A model generated the notes under the pieces. It had not been told where the DNA came from and ran no database searches. It was given only the letters and a program-made list of their open reading frames with translations. Made by a program: the position numbers and the translations under genes. A stretch of DNA of 64,000 nucleotides from Cladorhizidae sp. MBARI D1340-BT2 (lineage: Eukaryota > Porifera > Demospongiae > Poecilosclerida > Cladorhizidae): assembly GCA_028752905.1 (NCBI GenBank), contig JAQNBH010000309.1, forward strand, positions 35,822 through 99,821. The letters are read 5' to 3'. Shown piece after piece: positions 37,161 to 50,937 of the stretch. Within the stretch, counting starts at the first letter, position 1, and each line of letters starts with the position of its first letter.

Positions 37161-39341
37161 TTTACTACACCTTAGTTTACTACGCCTAGTTTACTACGCC
37201 TAGTTTACTACACCTAGTTTACTACACCTAGTTTACTACACCTAGTTTACTACACCTAGTTTACTACACCTAGTTTACTACACCTAGTTTACTACAGCTA
37301 GTTTACTACACCTAGTTTACTACAGCTAGTTTACTACACCTAGTTTACTACACCTAGTTTACTACACCTAGTTTACTACACCTAGTTTACTACACCTAGT
37401 TTACTACACCTAGTTTACTACAGCTAGTTTACTACACCTAGTTTACTACACCTAGTTTACTACACCTAGTTTACTACAGCTAGTTTACTACACCTAGTTT
37501 ACTACACCTAGTTTACTACACCTAGTTTACTACACCTAGTTTACTACACCTAGTTTACTACACCTAGTTTACTACACCTAGTTTACTACACCTAGTTTAC
37601 TACACCTAGTTTACTACACCTAGTTTACTACACCTAGTTTACTACACCTAGTTTACTACACCTAGTTTACTACAGCTAGTTTACTACACCTAGTTTACTA
37701 CACCTAGTTTACTACACCTAGTTTACTACAGCTAGTTTACTACACCTAGTTTACTACACCTAGTTTACTACACCTAGTTTACTACACCTAGTTTACTACA
37801 CCTAGTTTACTACACCTAGTTTACTACACCTAGTTTACTACACCTAGTTTACTACACCTAGTTTACTACACCTAGTTTACTACACCTAGTTTACTACACC
37901 TAGTTTACTACACCTAGTTTACTACACCTAGTTTACTACAGCTAGTTTACTACACCTAGTTTACTACACCTAGTTTACTACACCTAGTTTACTACAGCTA
38001 GTTTACTACACCTAGTTTACTACAGCTAGTTTACTACACCTAGTTTACTACACCTAGTTTACTACACCTTAGTTTACTACACCTAGTTTACTACGCCTAG
38101 TTTACTACGCCTAGTTTACTACGCCTAGTTTACTACACCTAGTTTACTACACCTAGTTTACTACACCTAGTTTACTACACCTAGTTTACTACACCTAGTT
38201 TACTACACCTAGTTTACTACACCTAGTTTACTACAGCTAGTTTACTACACCTAGTTTACTACACCTAGTTTACTACACCTAGTTTACTACACCTAGTTTA
38301 CTACACCTAGTTTACTACACCTAGTTTACTACACCTAGTTTACTAGTTTACTACACCTAGTTTACTACACCTAGTTTACTACACCTAGTTTACTACACCT
38401 AGTTTACTACACCTAGTTTACTACACCTAGTTTACTACAGCTAGTTTACTACACCTAGTTTACTACACCTAGTTTACTACACCTAGTTTACTACACCTAG
38501 TTTACTACACCTAGTTTACTACGCCTAGTTTACTACACCTAGTTTACTACGCCTAGTTTACTACGCCTAGTTTACTACACCTAGTTTACTACACCTAGTT
38601 TACTACACCTAGTTTACTACACCTAGTTTACTACACCTAGTTTACTACACCTAGTTTACTACACCTAGTTTACTACAGCTAGTTTACTACACCTAGTTTA
38701 CTACACCTAGTTTACTACACCTAGTTTACTACACCTAGTTTACTACACCTAGTTTACTACACCTAGTTTACTACACCTAGTTTACTACACCTAGTTTACT
38801 ACACCTAGTTTACTACACCTAGTTTACTACACCTAGTTTACTACACCTAGTTTACTACACCTAGTTTACTACACCTTAGTTTACTACACCTAGTTTACTA
38901 CACCTAGTTTACTACACCTAGTTTACTACACCTAGTTTACTACACCTAGTTTACTACACCTAGTTTACTACACCTAGTTTACTACACCTAGTTTACTACA
39001 CCTAGTTTACTACAGCTAGTTTACTACACCTAGTTTACTACACCTAGTTTACTACACCTAGTTTACTACACCTAGTTTACTACACCTAGTTTACTACACC
39101 TAGTTTACTACACCTAGTTTACTACACCTAGTTTACTACACCTAGTTTACTACACCTAGTTTACTACAGCTAGTTTACTACACCTAGTTTACTACACCTA
39201 GTTTACTACACCTAGTTTACTACACCTAGTTTACTACACCTAGTTTACTACACCTAGTTTACTACACCTAGTTTACTACAGCTAGTTTACTACGCCTAGT
39301 TTACTACGCCTAGTTTACTACGCCTAGTTTACTACACCGAG
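37161..39341. repeat. Rare-marker segment, H3 copy
   Basis: 15-bp units at 37161, 38058 and 38865, X at 38339-38346, CGAG unit at 39328-39341. Every marker lies exactly 13,777 bp before its H4 counterpart. Confidence 0.88.
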
Positions 39342-39831
39342 TTTACTACACCTAGTTTACTACACCTAGTTTACTACACCTAGTTTACTACACCTAGTTT
39401 ACTACACCTAGTTTACTACACCTAGTTTACTACACCTAGTTTACTACACCTAGTTTACTACACCTAGTTTACTACACCTAGTTTACTACACCTAGTTTAC
39501 TACACCTAGTTTACTACACCTAGTTTACTACACCTAGTTTACTACACCTAGTTTACTACACCTAGTTTACTACAGCTAGTTTACTACGCCTAGTTTACTA
39601 CGCCTAGTTTACTACGCCTAGTTTACTACGCCTAGTTTACTACGCCTAGTTTACTACGCCTAGTTTACTACACCTAGTTTACTACACCTAGTTTACTACA
39701 CCTAGTTTACTACACCTAGTTTACTACACCTAGTTTACTACACCTAGTTTACTACACCTAGTTTACTACGCCTAGTTTACTACGCCTAGTTTACTACGCC
39801 TAGTTTACTACACCTAGTTTACTACACCTAG

Positions 39832-39957
39832 TTTACTACGCCTAGTTTACTACGCCTAGTTTACTACGCCTAGTTTACTACGCCTAGTTTACTACGCCTA
39901 GTTTACTACGCCTAGTTTACTACGCCTAGTTTACTACGCCTAGTTTACTACGCCTAG
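39832..39957. repeat. G-run, 9 units
   Basis: Nine G-units within a mixed A/G stretch between the CGAG unit and the 40070 module. Confidence 0.75.
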
Positions 39958-40069
39958 TTTACTACACCTAGTTTACTACACCTAGTTTACTACGCCTAGT
40001 TTACTACGCCTAGTTTACTACGCCTAGTTTACTACACCTAGTTTACTACACCTAGTTTACTACACCTAG

Positions 40070-40721
40070 TTTACTACGCCTAGTTTACTACGCCTAGTTT
40101 ACTACGCCTAGTTTACTACGCCTAGTTTACTACGCCTAGTTTACTACGCCTAGTTTACTACGCCTAGTTTACTACGCCTAGTTTACTACGCCTAGTTTAC
40201 TACGCCTAGTTTACTACGCCTAGTTTACTACGCCTAGTTTACTACGCCTAGTTTACTACGCCTAGTTTACTACGCCTAGTTTACTACGCCTAGTTTACTA
40301 CGCCTAGTTTACTACGCCTAGTTTACTACACCTAGTTTACTACACCTAGTTTACTACACCTAGTTTACTACACCTAGTTTACTACACCTAGTTTACTACA
40401 CCTAGTTTACTACACCTAGTTTACTACACCTAGTTTACTACACCTAGTTTACTACACCTAGTTTACTACACCTAGTTTACTACACCTAGTTTACTACACC
40501 TAGTTTACTACACCTAGTTTACTACACCTAGTTTACTACACCTAGTTTACTACACCTAGTTTACTACACCTAGTTTACTACACCTAGTTTACTACACCTA
40601 GTTTACTACACCTAGTTTACTACACCTAGTTTACTAGTTTACTACAGCTAGTTTACTACGCCTAGTTTACTACAGCTAGTTTACTACACCTAGTTTACTA
40701 CGCCTAGTTTACTACGCCTAG
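40070..40721. repeat. Module G18-A22-M (solitary), starts H4
   Basis: G-run 40070-40321, twenty-two A-units, M at 40630-40721, then A9-G-G-A3-G. Where an M' would be expected there are only a few G-units, so the second cassette is absent or was never present. Confidence 0.84.
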
Positions 40722-41239
40722 TTTACTACACCTAGTTTACTACACCTAGTTTACTACACCTAGTTTACTACACCTAGTTTACTACACCTAGTTTACTACA
40801 CCTAGTTTACTACACCTAGTTTACTACACCTAGTTTACTACACCTAGTTTACTACGCCTAGTTTACTACGCCTAGTTTACTACACCTAGTTTACTACACC
40901 TAGTTTACTACACCTAGTTTACTACGCCTAGTTTACTACACCTAGTTTACTACACCTAGTTTACTACACCTAGTTTACTACACCTAGTTTACTACACCTA
41001 GTTTACTACAGCTAGTTTACTACACCTAGTTTACTACACCTAGTTTACTACACCTAGTTTACTACACCTAGTTTACTACACCTAGTTTACTACACCTAGT
41101 TTACTACACCTAGTTTACTACACCTAGTTTACTACACCTAGTTTACTACACCTAGTTTACTACACCTAGTTTACTACACCTAGTTTACTACAGCTAGTTT
41201 ACTACACCTAGTTTACTACACCTAGTTTACTACACCTAG

Positions 41240-41885
41240 TTTACTACGCCTAGTTTACTACGCCTAGTTTACTACGCCTAGTTTACTACGCCTAGTTTAC
41301 TACGCCTAGTTTACTACGCCTAGTTTACTACGCCTAGTTTACTACGCCTAGTTTACTACGCCTAGTTTACTACGCCTAGTTTACTACGCCTAGTTTACTA
41401 CGCCTAGTTTACTACGCCTAGTTTACTACGCCTAGTTTACTACGCCTAGTTTACTACGCCTAGTTTACTACACCTAGTTTACTACACCTAGTTTACTACA
41501 CCTAGTTTACTACACCTAGTTTACTACACCTAGTTTACTACACCTAGTTTACTACACCTAGTTTACTAGTTTACTACAGCTAGTTTACTACGCCTAGTTT
41601 ACTACAGCTAGTTTACTACACCTAGTTTACTACGCCTAGTTTACTACGCCTAGTTTACTACACCTAGTTTACTACACCTAGTTTACTACACCTAGTTTAC
41701 TACACCTAGTTTACTACACCTAGTTTACTACACCTAGTTTACTACACCTAGTTTACTACGCCTAGTTTACTACACCTAGTTTACTACACCTAGTTTACTA
41801 CACCTAGTTTACTAGTTTACTACAGCTAGTTTACTACGCCTAGTTTACTACAGCTAGTTTACTACGCCTAGTTTACTACAGCTAG
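41240..41885. repeat. Module G16-A7-M-M' (246 bp)
   Basis: G-run 41240-41463, seven A-units, M at 41562, M' at 41808; TTTGCTAC follows at 41984. Same type as the H1 and H5 modules. Confidence 0.85.
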
Positions 41886-42627
41886 TTTACTACACCTAGT
41901 TTACTACACCTAGTTTACTACACCTAGTTTACTACACCTAGTTTACTACACCTAGTTTACTACACCTAGTTTACTACACCTAGTTTGCTACACCTAGTTT
42001 ACTACACCTAGTTTACTACACCTAGTTTATTACACCTAGTTTACTACACCTAGTTTACTACACCTAGTTTACTACACCTAGTTTACTACACCTAGTTTAC
42101 TACACCTAGTTTACTACAGCTAGTTTACTACACCTAGTTTACTACAGCTAGTTTACTACACCTAGTTTACTACACCTAGTTTACTACACCTAGTTTACTA
42201 CAGCTAGTTTACTACACCTAGTTTACTACACCTAGTTTACTACACCTAGTTTACTACACCTAGTTTACTACACCTAGTTTACTACACCTAGTTTACTACA
42301 GCTAGTTTACTACACCTAGTTTACTACACCTAGTTTACTACACCTAGTTTACTACACCTAGTTTACTACACCTAGTTTACTACACCTAGTTTACTACACC
42401 TAGTTTACTACACCTAGTTTACTACACCTAGTTTACTACACCTAGTTTACTACACCTAGTTTACTACACCTAGTTTACTACACCTAGTTTACTACACCTA
42501 GTTTACTACACCTAGTTTACTACACCTAGTTTACTACACCTAGTTTACTACACCTAGTTTACTACACCTAGTTTACTACACCTAGTTTACTACACCTAGT
42601 TTACTACACCTAGTTTACTACACCTAG

Positions 42628-42725
42628 TTTACTACAGCTAGTTTACTACACCTAGTTTACTACACCTAGTTTACTACACCTAGTTTACTACACCTAGTTT
42701 ACTACAGCTAGTTTACTACAGCTAG
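42628..42725. repeat. Short S-unit ladder (70, 14 bp)
   Basis: S-units at 42628, 42698 and 42712, resembling only the last steps of the full ladder. This stretch lies where H4 switches from H1/H5-like to H3-like sequence. Confidence 0.7.
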
Positions 42726-43355
42726 TTTACTACACCTAGTTTACTACGCCTAGTTTACTACGCCTAGTTTACTACACCTAGTTTACTACACCTAGTTTAC
42801 TACACCTAGTTTACTACGCCTAGTTTACTACGCCTAGTTTACTACGCCTAGTTTACTACGCCTAGTTTACTACGCCTAGTTTACTACACCTAGTTTACTA
42901 CACCTAGTTTACTACACCTAGTTTACTACACCTAGTTTACTACACCTAGTTTACTACAGCTAGTTTACTACACCTAGTTTACTACACCTAGTTTACTACA
43001 CCTAGTTTACTACACCTAGTTTACTACAGCTAGTTTACTACAGCTAGTTTACTACACCTAGTTTACTACGCCTAGTTTACTACGCCTAGTTTACTACACC
43101 TAGTTTACTACACCTAGTTTACTACACCTAGTTTACTACACCTAGTTTACTACAGCTAGTTTACTACACCTAGTTTACTACACCTAGTTTACTACACCTA
43201 GTTTACTACACCTAGTTTACTACACCTAGTTTACTACACCTAGTTTACTACACCTAGTTTACTACACCTAGTTTACTACACCTAGTTTACTACACCTAGT
43301 TTACTACAGCTAGTTTACTACACCTAGTTTACTACACCTAGTTTACTACACCTAG

Positions 43356-44113
43356 TTTACTACGCCTAGTTTACTACGCCTAGTTTACTACGCCTAGTTT
43401 ACTACGCCTAGTTTACTACGCCTAGTTTACTACGCCTAGTTTACTACGCCTAGTTTACTACGCCTAGTTTACTACGCCTAGTTTACTACGCCTAGTTTAC
43501 TACGCCTAGTTTACTACGCCTAGTTTACTACGCCTAGTTTACTACGCCTAGTTTACTACGCCTAGTTTACTACGCCTAGTTTACTACGCCTAGTTTACTA
43601 CGCCTAGTTTACTACACCTAGTTTACTACACCTAGTTTACTACACCTAGTTTACTACACCTAGTTTACTACACCTAGTTTACTACACCTAGTTTACTACA
43701 CCTAGTTTACTACACCTAGTTTACTACACCTAGTTTACTACACCTAGTTTACTACACCTAGTTTACTACACCTAGTTTACTACACCTAGTTTACTACACC
43801 TAGTTTACTAGTTTACTACAGCTAGTTTACTACGCCTAGTTTACTACAGCTAGTTTACTACACCTAGTTTACTACGCCTAGTTTACTACGCCTAGTTTAC
43901 TACACCTAGTTTACTACACCTAGTTTACTACACCTAGTTTACTACACCTAGTTTACTACACCTAGTTTACTACACCTAGTTTACTACGCCTAGTTTACTA
44001 CACCTAGTTTACTACACCTAGTTTACTACACCTAGTTTACTAGTTTACTACAGCTAGTTTACTACGCCTAGTTTACTACAGCTAGTTTACTACGCCTAGT
44101 TTACTACAGCTAG
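43356..44113. repeat. Module G18-A14-M-M' (232 bp)
   Basis: G-run 43356-43607, fourteen A-units, M at 43804, M' at 44036. Identical in all run lengths to 29607-30364. Confidence 0.85.
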
Positions 44114-44883
44114 TTTACTACACCTAGTTTACTACACCTAGTTTACTACACCTAGTTTACTACACCTAGTTTACTACACCTAGTTTACTACACCTAGTTT
44201 ACTACACCTAGTTTACTACACCTAGTTTACTACACCTAGTTTACTACACCTAGTTTACTACACCTAGTTTACTACACCTAGTTTACTACACCTAGTTTAC
44301 TACACCTAGTTTACTACACCTAGTTTACTACAGCTAGTTTACTACACCTAGTTTACTACACCTAGTTTACTACACCTAGTTTACTACACCTAGTTTACTA
44401 CACCTAGTTTACTACACCTAGTTTACTACACCTAGTTTACTACACCTAGTTTACTACGCCTAGTTTACTACGCCTAGTTTACTACGCCTAGTTTACTACA
44501 CCTAGTTTACTACACCTAGTTTACTACACCTAGTTTACTACACCTAGTTTACTACACCTAGTTTACTACACCTAGTTTACTACACCTAGTTTACTACGCC
44601 TAGTTTACTACGCCTAGTTTACTACGCCTAGTTTACTACACCTAGTTTACTACACCTAGTTTACTACACCTAGTTTACTACACCTAGTTTACTACACCTA
44701 GTTTACTACACCTAGTTTACTACACCTAGTTTACTACACCTAGTTTACTACACCTAGTTTACTACACCTAGTTTACTACACCTAGTTTACTACACCTAGT
44801 TTACTACACCTAGTTTACTACACCTAGTTTACTACACCTAGTTTACTACACCTAGTTTACTACACCTAGTTTACTACACCTAG

Positions 44884-45121
44884 TTTACTACAGCTAGTTT
44901 ACTACACCTAGTTTACTACACCTAGTTTACTACACCTAGTTTACTACACCTAGTTTACTACAGCTAGTTTACTACACCTAGTTTACTACACCTAGTTTAC
45001 TACACCTAGTTTACTACACCTAGTTTACTACAGCTAGTTTACTACACCTAGTTTACTACACCTAGTTTACTACACCTAGTTTACTACACCTAGTTTACTA
45101 CAGCTAGTTTACTACAGCTAG
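44884..45121. repeat. S-unit ladder (70, 70, 70, 14 bp)
   Basis: S-units at 44884, 44954, 45024, 45094 and 45108. Offset from the H3 ladder is 13,721 bp, returning to 13,749 bp at the ACACTTAG pair, so 28 bp were gained in between. Confidence 0.78.
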
Positions 45122-45359
45122 TTTACTACGCCTAGTTTACTACGCCTAGTTTACTACGCCTAGTTTACTACACCTAGTTTACTACGCCTAGTTTACTACG
45201 CCTAGTTTACTACGCCTAGTTTACTACGCCTAGTTTACTACGCCTAGTTTACTACGCCTAGTTTACTACGCCTAGTTTACTACGCCTAGTTTACTACACC
45301 TAGTTTACTACACCTAGTTTACTACACCTAGTTTACTACACCTAGTTTACTACACCTAG

Positions 45360-45387
45360 TTTACTACACTTAGTTTACTACACTTAG
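45360..45387. repeat. ACACTTAG pair, H4
   Basis: Counterpart of 31611-31638; copy number is conserved at two. Confidence 0.88.
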
Positions 45388-45871
45388 TTTACTACACCTA
45401 GTTTACTACACCTAGTTTACTACACCTAGTTTACTACGCCTAGTTTACTACGCCTAGTTTACTACGCCTAGTTTACTACGCCTAGTTTACTACGCCTAGT
45501 TTACTACACCTAGTTTACTACACCTAGTTTACTACACCTAGTTTACTACACCTAGTTTACTACACCTAGTTTACTACACCTAGTTTACTACACCTAGTTT
45601 ACTACACCTAGTTTACTACGCCTAGTTTACTACGCCTAGTTTACTACGCCTAGTTTACTACGCCTAGTTTACTACACCTAGTTTACTACACCTAGTTTAC
45701 TACACCTAGTTTACTACACCTAGTTTACTACACCTAGTTTACTACACCTAGTTTACTAGTTTACTACACCTAGTTTACTACACCTAGTTTACTACACCTA
45801 GTTTACTACACCTAGTTTACTACACCTAGTTTACTACACCTAGTTTACTACACCTAGTTTACTACACCTAG

Positions 45872-46361
45872 TTTACTACGCCTAGTTTACTACGCCTAGT
45901 TTACTACGCCTAGTTTACTACGCCTAGTTTACTACGCCTAGTTTACTACGCCTAGTTTACTACGCCTAGTTTACTACGCCTAGTTTACTACGCCTAGTTT
46001 ACTACGCCTAGTTTACTACGCCTAGTTTACTACACCTAGTTTACTACACCTAGTTTACTACACCTAGTTTACTACACCTAGTTTACTACACCTAGTTTAC
46101 TACACCTAGTTTACTACACCTAGTTTACTACGCCTAGTTTACTACGCCTAGTTTACTACGCCTAGTTTACTACGCCTAGTTTACTACGCCTAGTTTACTA
46201 CGCCTAGTTTACTACGCCTAGTTTACTACGCCTAGTTTACTACGCCTAGTTTACTACGCCTAGTTTACTACGCCTAGTTTACTACGCCTAGTTTACTACG
46301 CCTAGTTTACTACGCCTAGTTTACTACGCCTAGTTTACTACGCCTAGTTTACTACGCCTAG
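45872..46361. repeat. G-runs 11 and 17
   Basis: G-units 45872-46025 and 46124-46361 separated by seven A-units, downstream of the X unit at 45752-45759. Confidence 0.8.
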
Positions 46362-46865
46362 TTTACTACACCTAGTTTACTACACCTAGTTTACTACACC
46401 TAGTTTACTACACCTAGTTTACTACACCTAGTTTACTACACCTAGTTTACTACACCTAGTTTACTACACCTAGTTTACTACACCTAGTTTACTACACCTA
46501 GTTTACTACACCTAGTTTACTACACCTAGTTTACTACACCTAGTTTACTACACCTAGTTTACTACACCTAGTTTACTACACCTAGTTTACTACACCTAGT
46601 TTACTACACCTAGTTTACTACACCTAGTTTACTACACCTAGTTTACTACACCTAGTTTACTACACCTAGTTTACTACACCTAGTTTACTACACCTAGTTT
46701 ACTACACCTAGTTTACTACACCTAGTTTACTACACCTAGTTTACTACACCTAGTTTACTACACCTAGTTTACTACACCTAGTTTACTACACCTAGTTTAC
46801 TACACCTAGTTTACTACAGCTAGTTTACTACACTTAGTTTACTACACTTAGTTTACTACACTTAG
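46362..46865. repeat. A-run (32 units), S-unit, ACACTTAG run (3 units)
   Basis: Thirty-two A-units, S at 46810-46823, and three position-11 C>T units at 46824-46865. Compare five at 33061-33130. Confidence 0.85.
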
Positions 46866-47033
46866 TTTACTACACCTAGTTTACTACACCTAGTTTACTA
46901 CACCTAGTTTACTACACCTAGTTTACTACACCTAGTTTACTACACCTAGTTTACTACACCTAGTTTACTACACCTAGTTTACTACAGCTAGTTTACTACA
47001 CCTAGTTTACTACACCTAGTTTACTACACCTAG

Positions 47034-47111
47034 TTTACTAGTTTACTACGCCTAGTTTACTACGCCTAGTTTACTACGCCTAGTTTACTACACCTAGTTT
47101 ACTACGCCTAG
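47034..47111. repeat. Variant N cassette (X-G-G-G-A-G)
   Basis: The first unit after X is G, where the other four N copies have A: one unit-type replacement without length change. Confidence 0.82.
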
Positions 47112-47517
47112 TTTACTACACCTAGTTTACTACACCTAGTTTACTACACCTAGTTTACTACACCTAGTTTACTACACCTAGTTTACTACACCTAGTTTAC
47201 TACAGCTAGTTTACTACACCTAGTTTACTACACCTAGTTTACTACACCTAGTTTACTACACCTAGTTTACTACACCTAGTTTACTACACCTAGTTTACTA
47301 CACCTAGTTTACTACACCTAGTTTACTACACCTAGTTTACTACACCTAGTTTACTACACCTAGTTTACTACACCTAGTTTACTACACCTAGTTTACTACA
47401 CCTAGTTTACTACACCTAGTTTACTACACCTAGTTTACTACACCTAGTTTACTACACCTAGTTTACTACACCTAGTTTACTACACCTAGTTTACTACACC
47501 TAGTTTACTACACCTAG

Positions 47518-48289
47518 TTTACTACGCCTAGTTTACTACGCCTAGTTTACTACGCCTAGTTTACTACGCCTAGTTTACTACGCCTAGTTTACTACGCCTA
47601 GTTTACTACGCCTAGTTTACTACGCCTAGTTTACTACGCCTAGTTTACTACGCCTAGTTTACTACGCCTAGTTTACTACGCCTAGTTTACTACGCCTAGT
47701 TTACTACGCCTAGTTTACTACGCCTAGTTTACTACGCCTAGTTTACTACGCCTAGTTTACTACGCCTAGTTTACTACACCTAGTTTACTACACCTAGTTT
47801 ACTACACCTAGTTTACTACACCTAGTTTACTACACCTAGTTTACTACACCTAGTTTACTACACCTAGTTTACTACACCTAGTTTACTACACCTAGTTTAC
47901 TACACCTAGTTTACTACACCTAGTTTACTACACCTAGTTTACTAGTTTACTACAGCTAGTTTACTACGCCTAGTTTACTACAGCTAGTTTACTACACCTA
48001 GTTTACTACGCCTAGTTTACTACGCCTAGTTTACTACACCTAGTTTACTACACCTAGTTTACTACACCTAGTTTACTACACCTAGTTTACTACACCTAGT
48101 TTACTACACCTAGTTTACTACACCTAGTTTACTACACCTAGTTTACTACACCTAGTTTACTACGCCTAGTTTACTACACCTAGTTTACTACACCTAGTTT
48201 ACTACACCTAGTTTACTAGTTTACTACAGCTAGTTTACTACGCCTAGTTTACTACAGCTAGTTTACTACGCCTAGTTTACTACACCTAG
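47518..48289. repeat. Module G18-A12-M-M' (274 bp)
   Basis: G-run 47518-47769, twelve A-units, M at 47938, M' at 48212 with terminal A. Counterpart of 33755-34540 with a G-run two units shorter and an A-run one unit longer. Confidence 0.85.
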
Positions 48290-48947
48290 TTTACTACACC
48301 TAGTTTACTACACCTAGTTTACTACACCTAGTTTACTACACCTAGTTTACTACACCTAGTTTACTACACCTAGTTTACTACACCTAGTTTACTACACCTA
48401 GTTTACTACACCTAGTTTACTACACCTAGTTTACTACACCTAGTTTACTACACCTAGTTTACTACACCTAGTTTACTACAGCTAGTTTACTACACCTAGT
48501 TTACTACACCTAGTTTACTACACCTAGTTTACTACACCTAGTTTACTACACCTAGTTTACTACACCTAGTTTACTACACCTAGTTTACTACACCTAGTTT
48601 ACTACACCTAGTTTACTACACCTAGTTTACTACACCTAGTTTACTACACCTAGTTTACTACACCTAGTTTACTACACCTAGTTTACTACACCTAGTTTAC
48701 TACACCTAGTTTACTACACCTAGTTTACTACAGCTAGTTTACTACACCTAGTTTACTACACCTAGTTTACTACGCCTAGTTTACTACGCCTAGTTTACTA
48801 CGCCTAGTTTACTACGCCTAGTTTACTACGCCTAGTTTACTACACCTAGTTTACTACACCTAGTTTACTACACCTAGTTTACTACACCTAGTTTACTACA
48901 CCTAGTTTACTACACCTAGTTTACTACACCTAGTTTACTACACCTAG

Positions 48948-49543
48948 TTTACTAGTTTACTACACCTAGTTTACTACACCTAGTTTACTACACCTAGTTT
49001 ACTACACCTAGTTTACTACACCTAGTTTACTACACCTAGTTTACTACACCTAGTTTACTACACCTAGTTTACTACACCTAGTTTACTACACCTAGTTTAC
49101 TACACCTAGTTTACTACACCTAGTTTACTACACCTAGTTTACTACACCTAGTTTACTACGCCTAGTTTACTACGCCTAGTTTACTACGCCTAGTTTACTA
49201 CGCCTAGTTTACTACGCCTAGTTTACTACGCCTAGTTTACTACGCCTAGTTTACTACACCTAGTTTACTACACCTAGTTTACTACACCTAGTTTACTACA
49301 CCTAGTTTACTACACCTAGTTTACTACACCTAGTTTACTACACCTAGTTTACTACACCTAGTTTACTACACCTAGTTTACTACACCTAGTTTACTACGCC
49401 TAGTTTACTACGCCTAGTTTACTACGCCTAGTTTACTACGCCTAGTTTACTACGCCTAGTTTACTACGCCTAGTTTACTACGCCTAGTTTACTACGCCTA
49501 GTTTACTACGCCTAGTTTACTACGCCTAGTTTACTACGCCTAG
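48948..49543. repeat. X unit and G-runs 7 and 11
   Basis: X at 48948-48955, fourteen A-units, seven G-units (49152-49249), ten A-units, eleven G-units (49390-49543). The order matches 35199-35780. Confidence 0.8.
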
Positions 49544-50019
49544 TTTACTACACCTAGTTTACTACACCTAGTTTACTACACCTAGTTTACTACACCTAGT
49601 TTACTACACCTAGTTTACTACACCTAGTTTACTACACCTAGTTTACTACACCTAGTTTACTACACCTAGTTTACTACACCTAGTTTACTACACCTAGTTT
49701 ACTACACCTAGTTTACTACACCTAGTTTACTACACCTAGTTTACTACACCTAGTTTACTACACCTAGTTTACTACACCTAGTTTACTACACCTAGTTTAC
49801 TACACCTAGTTTACTACACCTAGTTTACTACACCTAGTTTACTACACCTAGTTTACTACACCTAGTTTACTACACCTAGTTTACTACACCTAGTTTACTA
49901 CACCTAGTTTACTACACCTAGTTTACTACACCTAGTTTACTACACCTAGTTTACTACACCTAGTTTACTACACCTAGTTTACTACACCTAGTTTACTACA
50001 CCTAGTTTACTACACCTAG
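49544..50019. repeat. Pure A-run, 34 units
   Basis: No variant in 476 bp; an S-unit at 50020 closes it. Position 1 of the window corresponds to about 49768 within this run. Confidence 0.8.
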
Positions 50020-50145
50020 TTTACTACAGCTAGTTTACTACACCTAGTTTACTACACCTAGTTTACTACACCTAGTTTACTACACCTAGTTTACTACACC
50101 TAGTTTACTACACCTAGTTTACTACACCTAGTTTACTACACCTAG

Positions 50146-50909
50146 TTTATTACACCTAGTTTACTACACCTAGTTTACTACACCTAGTTTACTACACCTA
50201 GTTTACTACAGCTAGTTTACTACACCTAGTTTACTACACCTAGTTTACTACACCTAGTTTACTACACCTAGTTTACTAGTTTACTACACCTAGTTTACTA
50301 CGCCTAGTTTACTACGCCTAGTTTACTACACCTAGTTTACTACGCCTAGTTTACTACACCTAGTTTACTACACCTAGTTTACTACACCTAGTTTACTACA
50401 CCTAGTTTACTACACCTAGTTTACTACACCTAGTTTACTACAGCTAGTTTACTACACCTAGTTTACTACACCTAGTTTACTACACCTAGTTTACTACACC
50501 TAGTTTATTACACCTAGTTTACTACACCTAGTTTACTACACCTAGTTTACTACACCTAGTTTACTACACCTAGTTTACTACACCTAGTTTACTACACCTA
50601 GTTTACTACACCTAGTTTACTACACCTAGTTTACTACACCTAGTTTACTACACCTAGTTTACTACACCTAGTTTACTACGCCTAGTTTACTACGCCTAGT
50701 TTACTACGCCTAGTTTACTACGCCTAGTTTACTACGCCTAGTTTACTACGCCTAGTTTACTACGCCTAGTTTACTACGCCTAGTTTACTACGCCTAGTTT
50801 ACTACGCCTAGTTTACTACGCCTAGTTTACTACGCCTAGTTTACTACGCCTAGTTTACTACGCCTAGTTTACTACGCCTAGTTTACTACGCCTAGTTTAC
50901 TACGCCTAG
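50146..50909. repeat. TTTATTAC pair, N cassette and G17, H4
   Basis: TTTATTAC at 50146-50159 and 50504-50517, N cassette at 50272-50349, G-run at 50672-50909. All lie at +13,777 bp from H3. Confidence 0.88.
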
Positions 50910-50937
50910 TTTACTACAGCTAGTTTACTACACCTAG

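Larger units (their letters stand above)
26671..40629. repeat. HOR H3 (13,959 bp, three M/M' pairs)
   Basis: H3 starts at the solitary M at 26671 and ends before the one at 40630. It carries pairs at 27659/27891, 30055/30287 and 34189/34463, then the N cassette and rare-marker segment. From 30055 onward the marker order is the same as in H4, at an offset of 13,749 bp and later 13,777 bp. Its left end (26671-28 kb) instead matches H2. The match therefore switches partner within the unit. Confidence 0.72.
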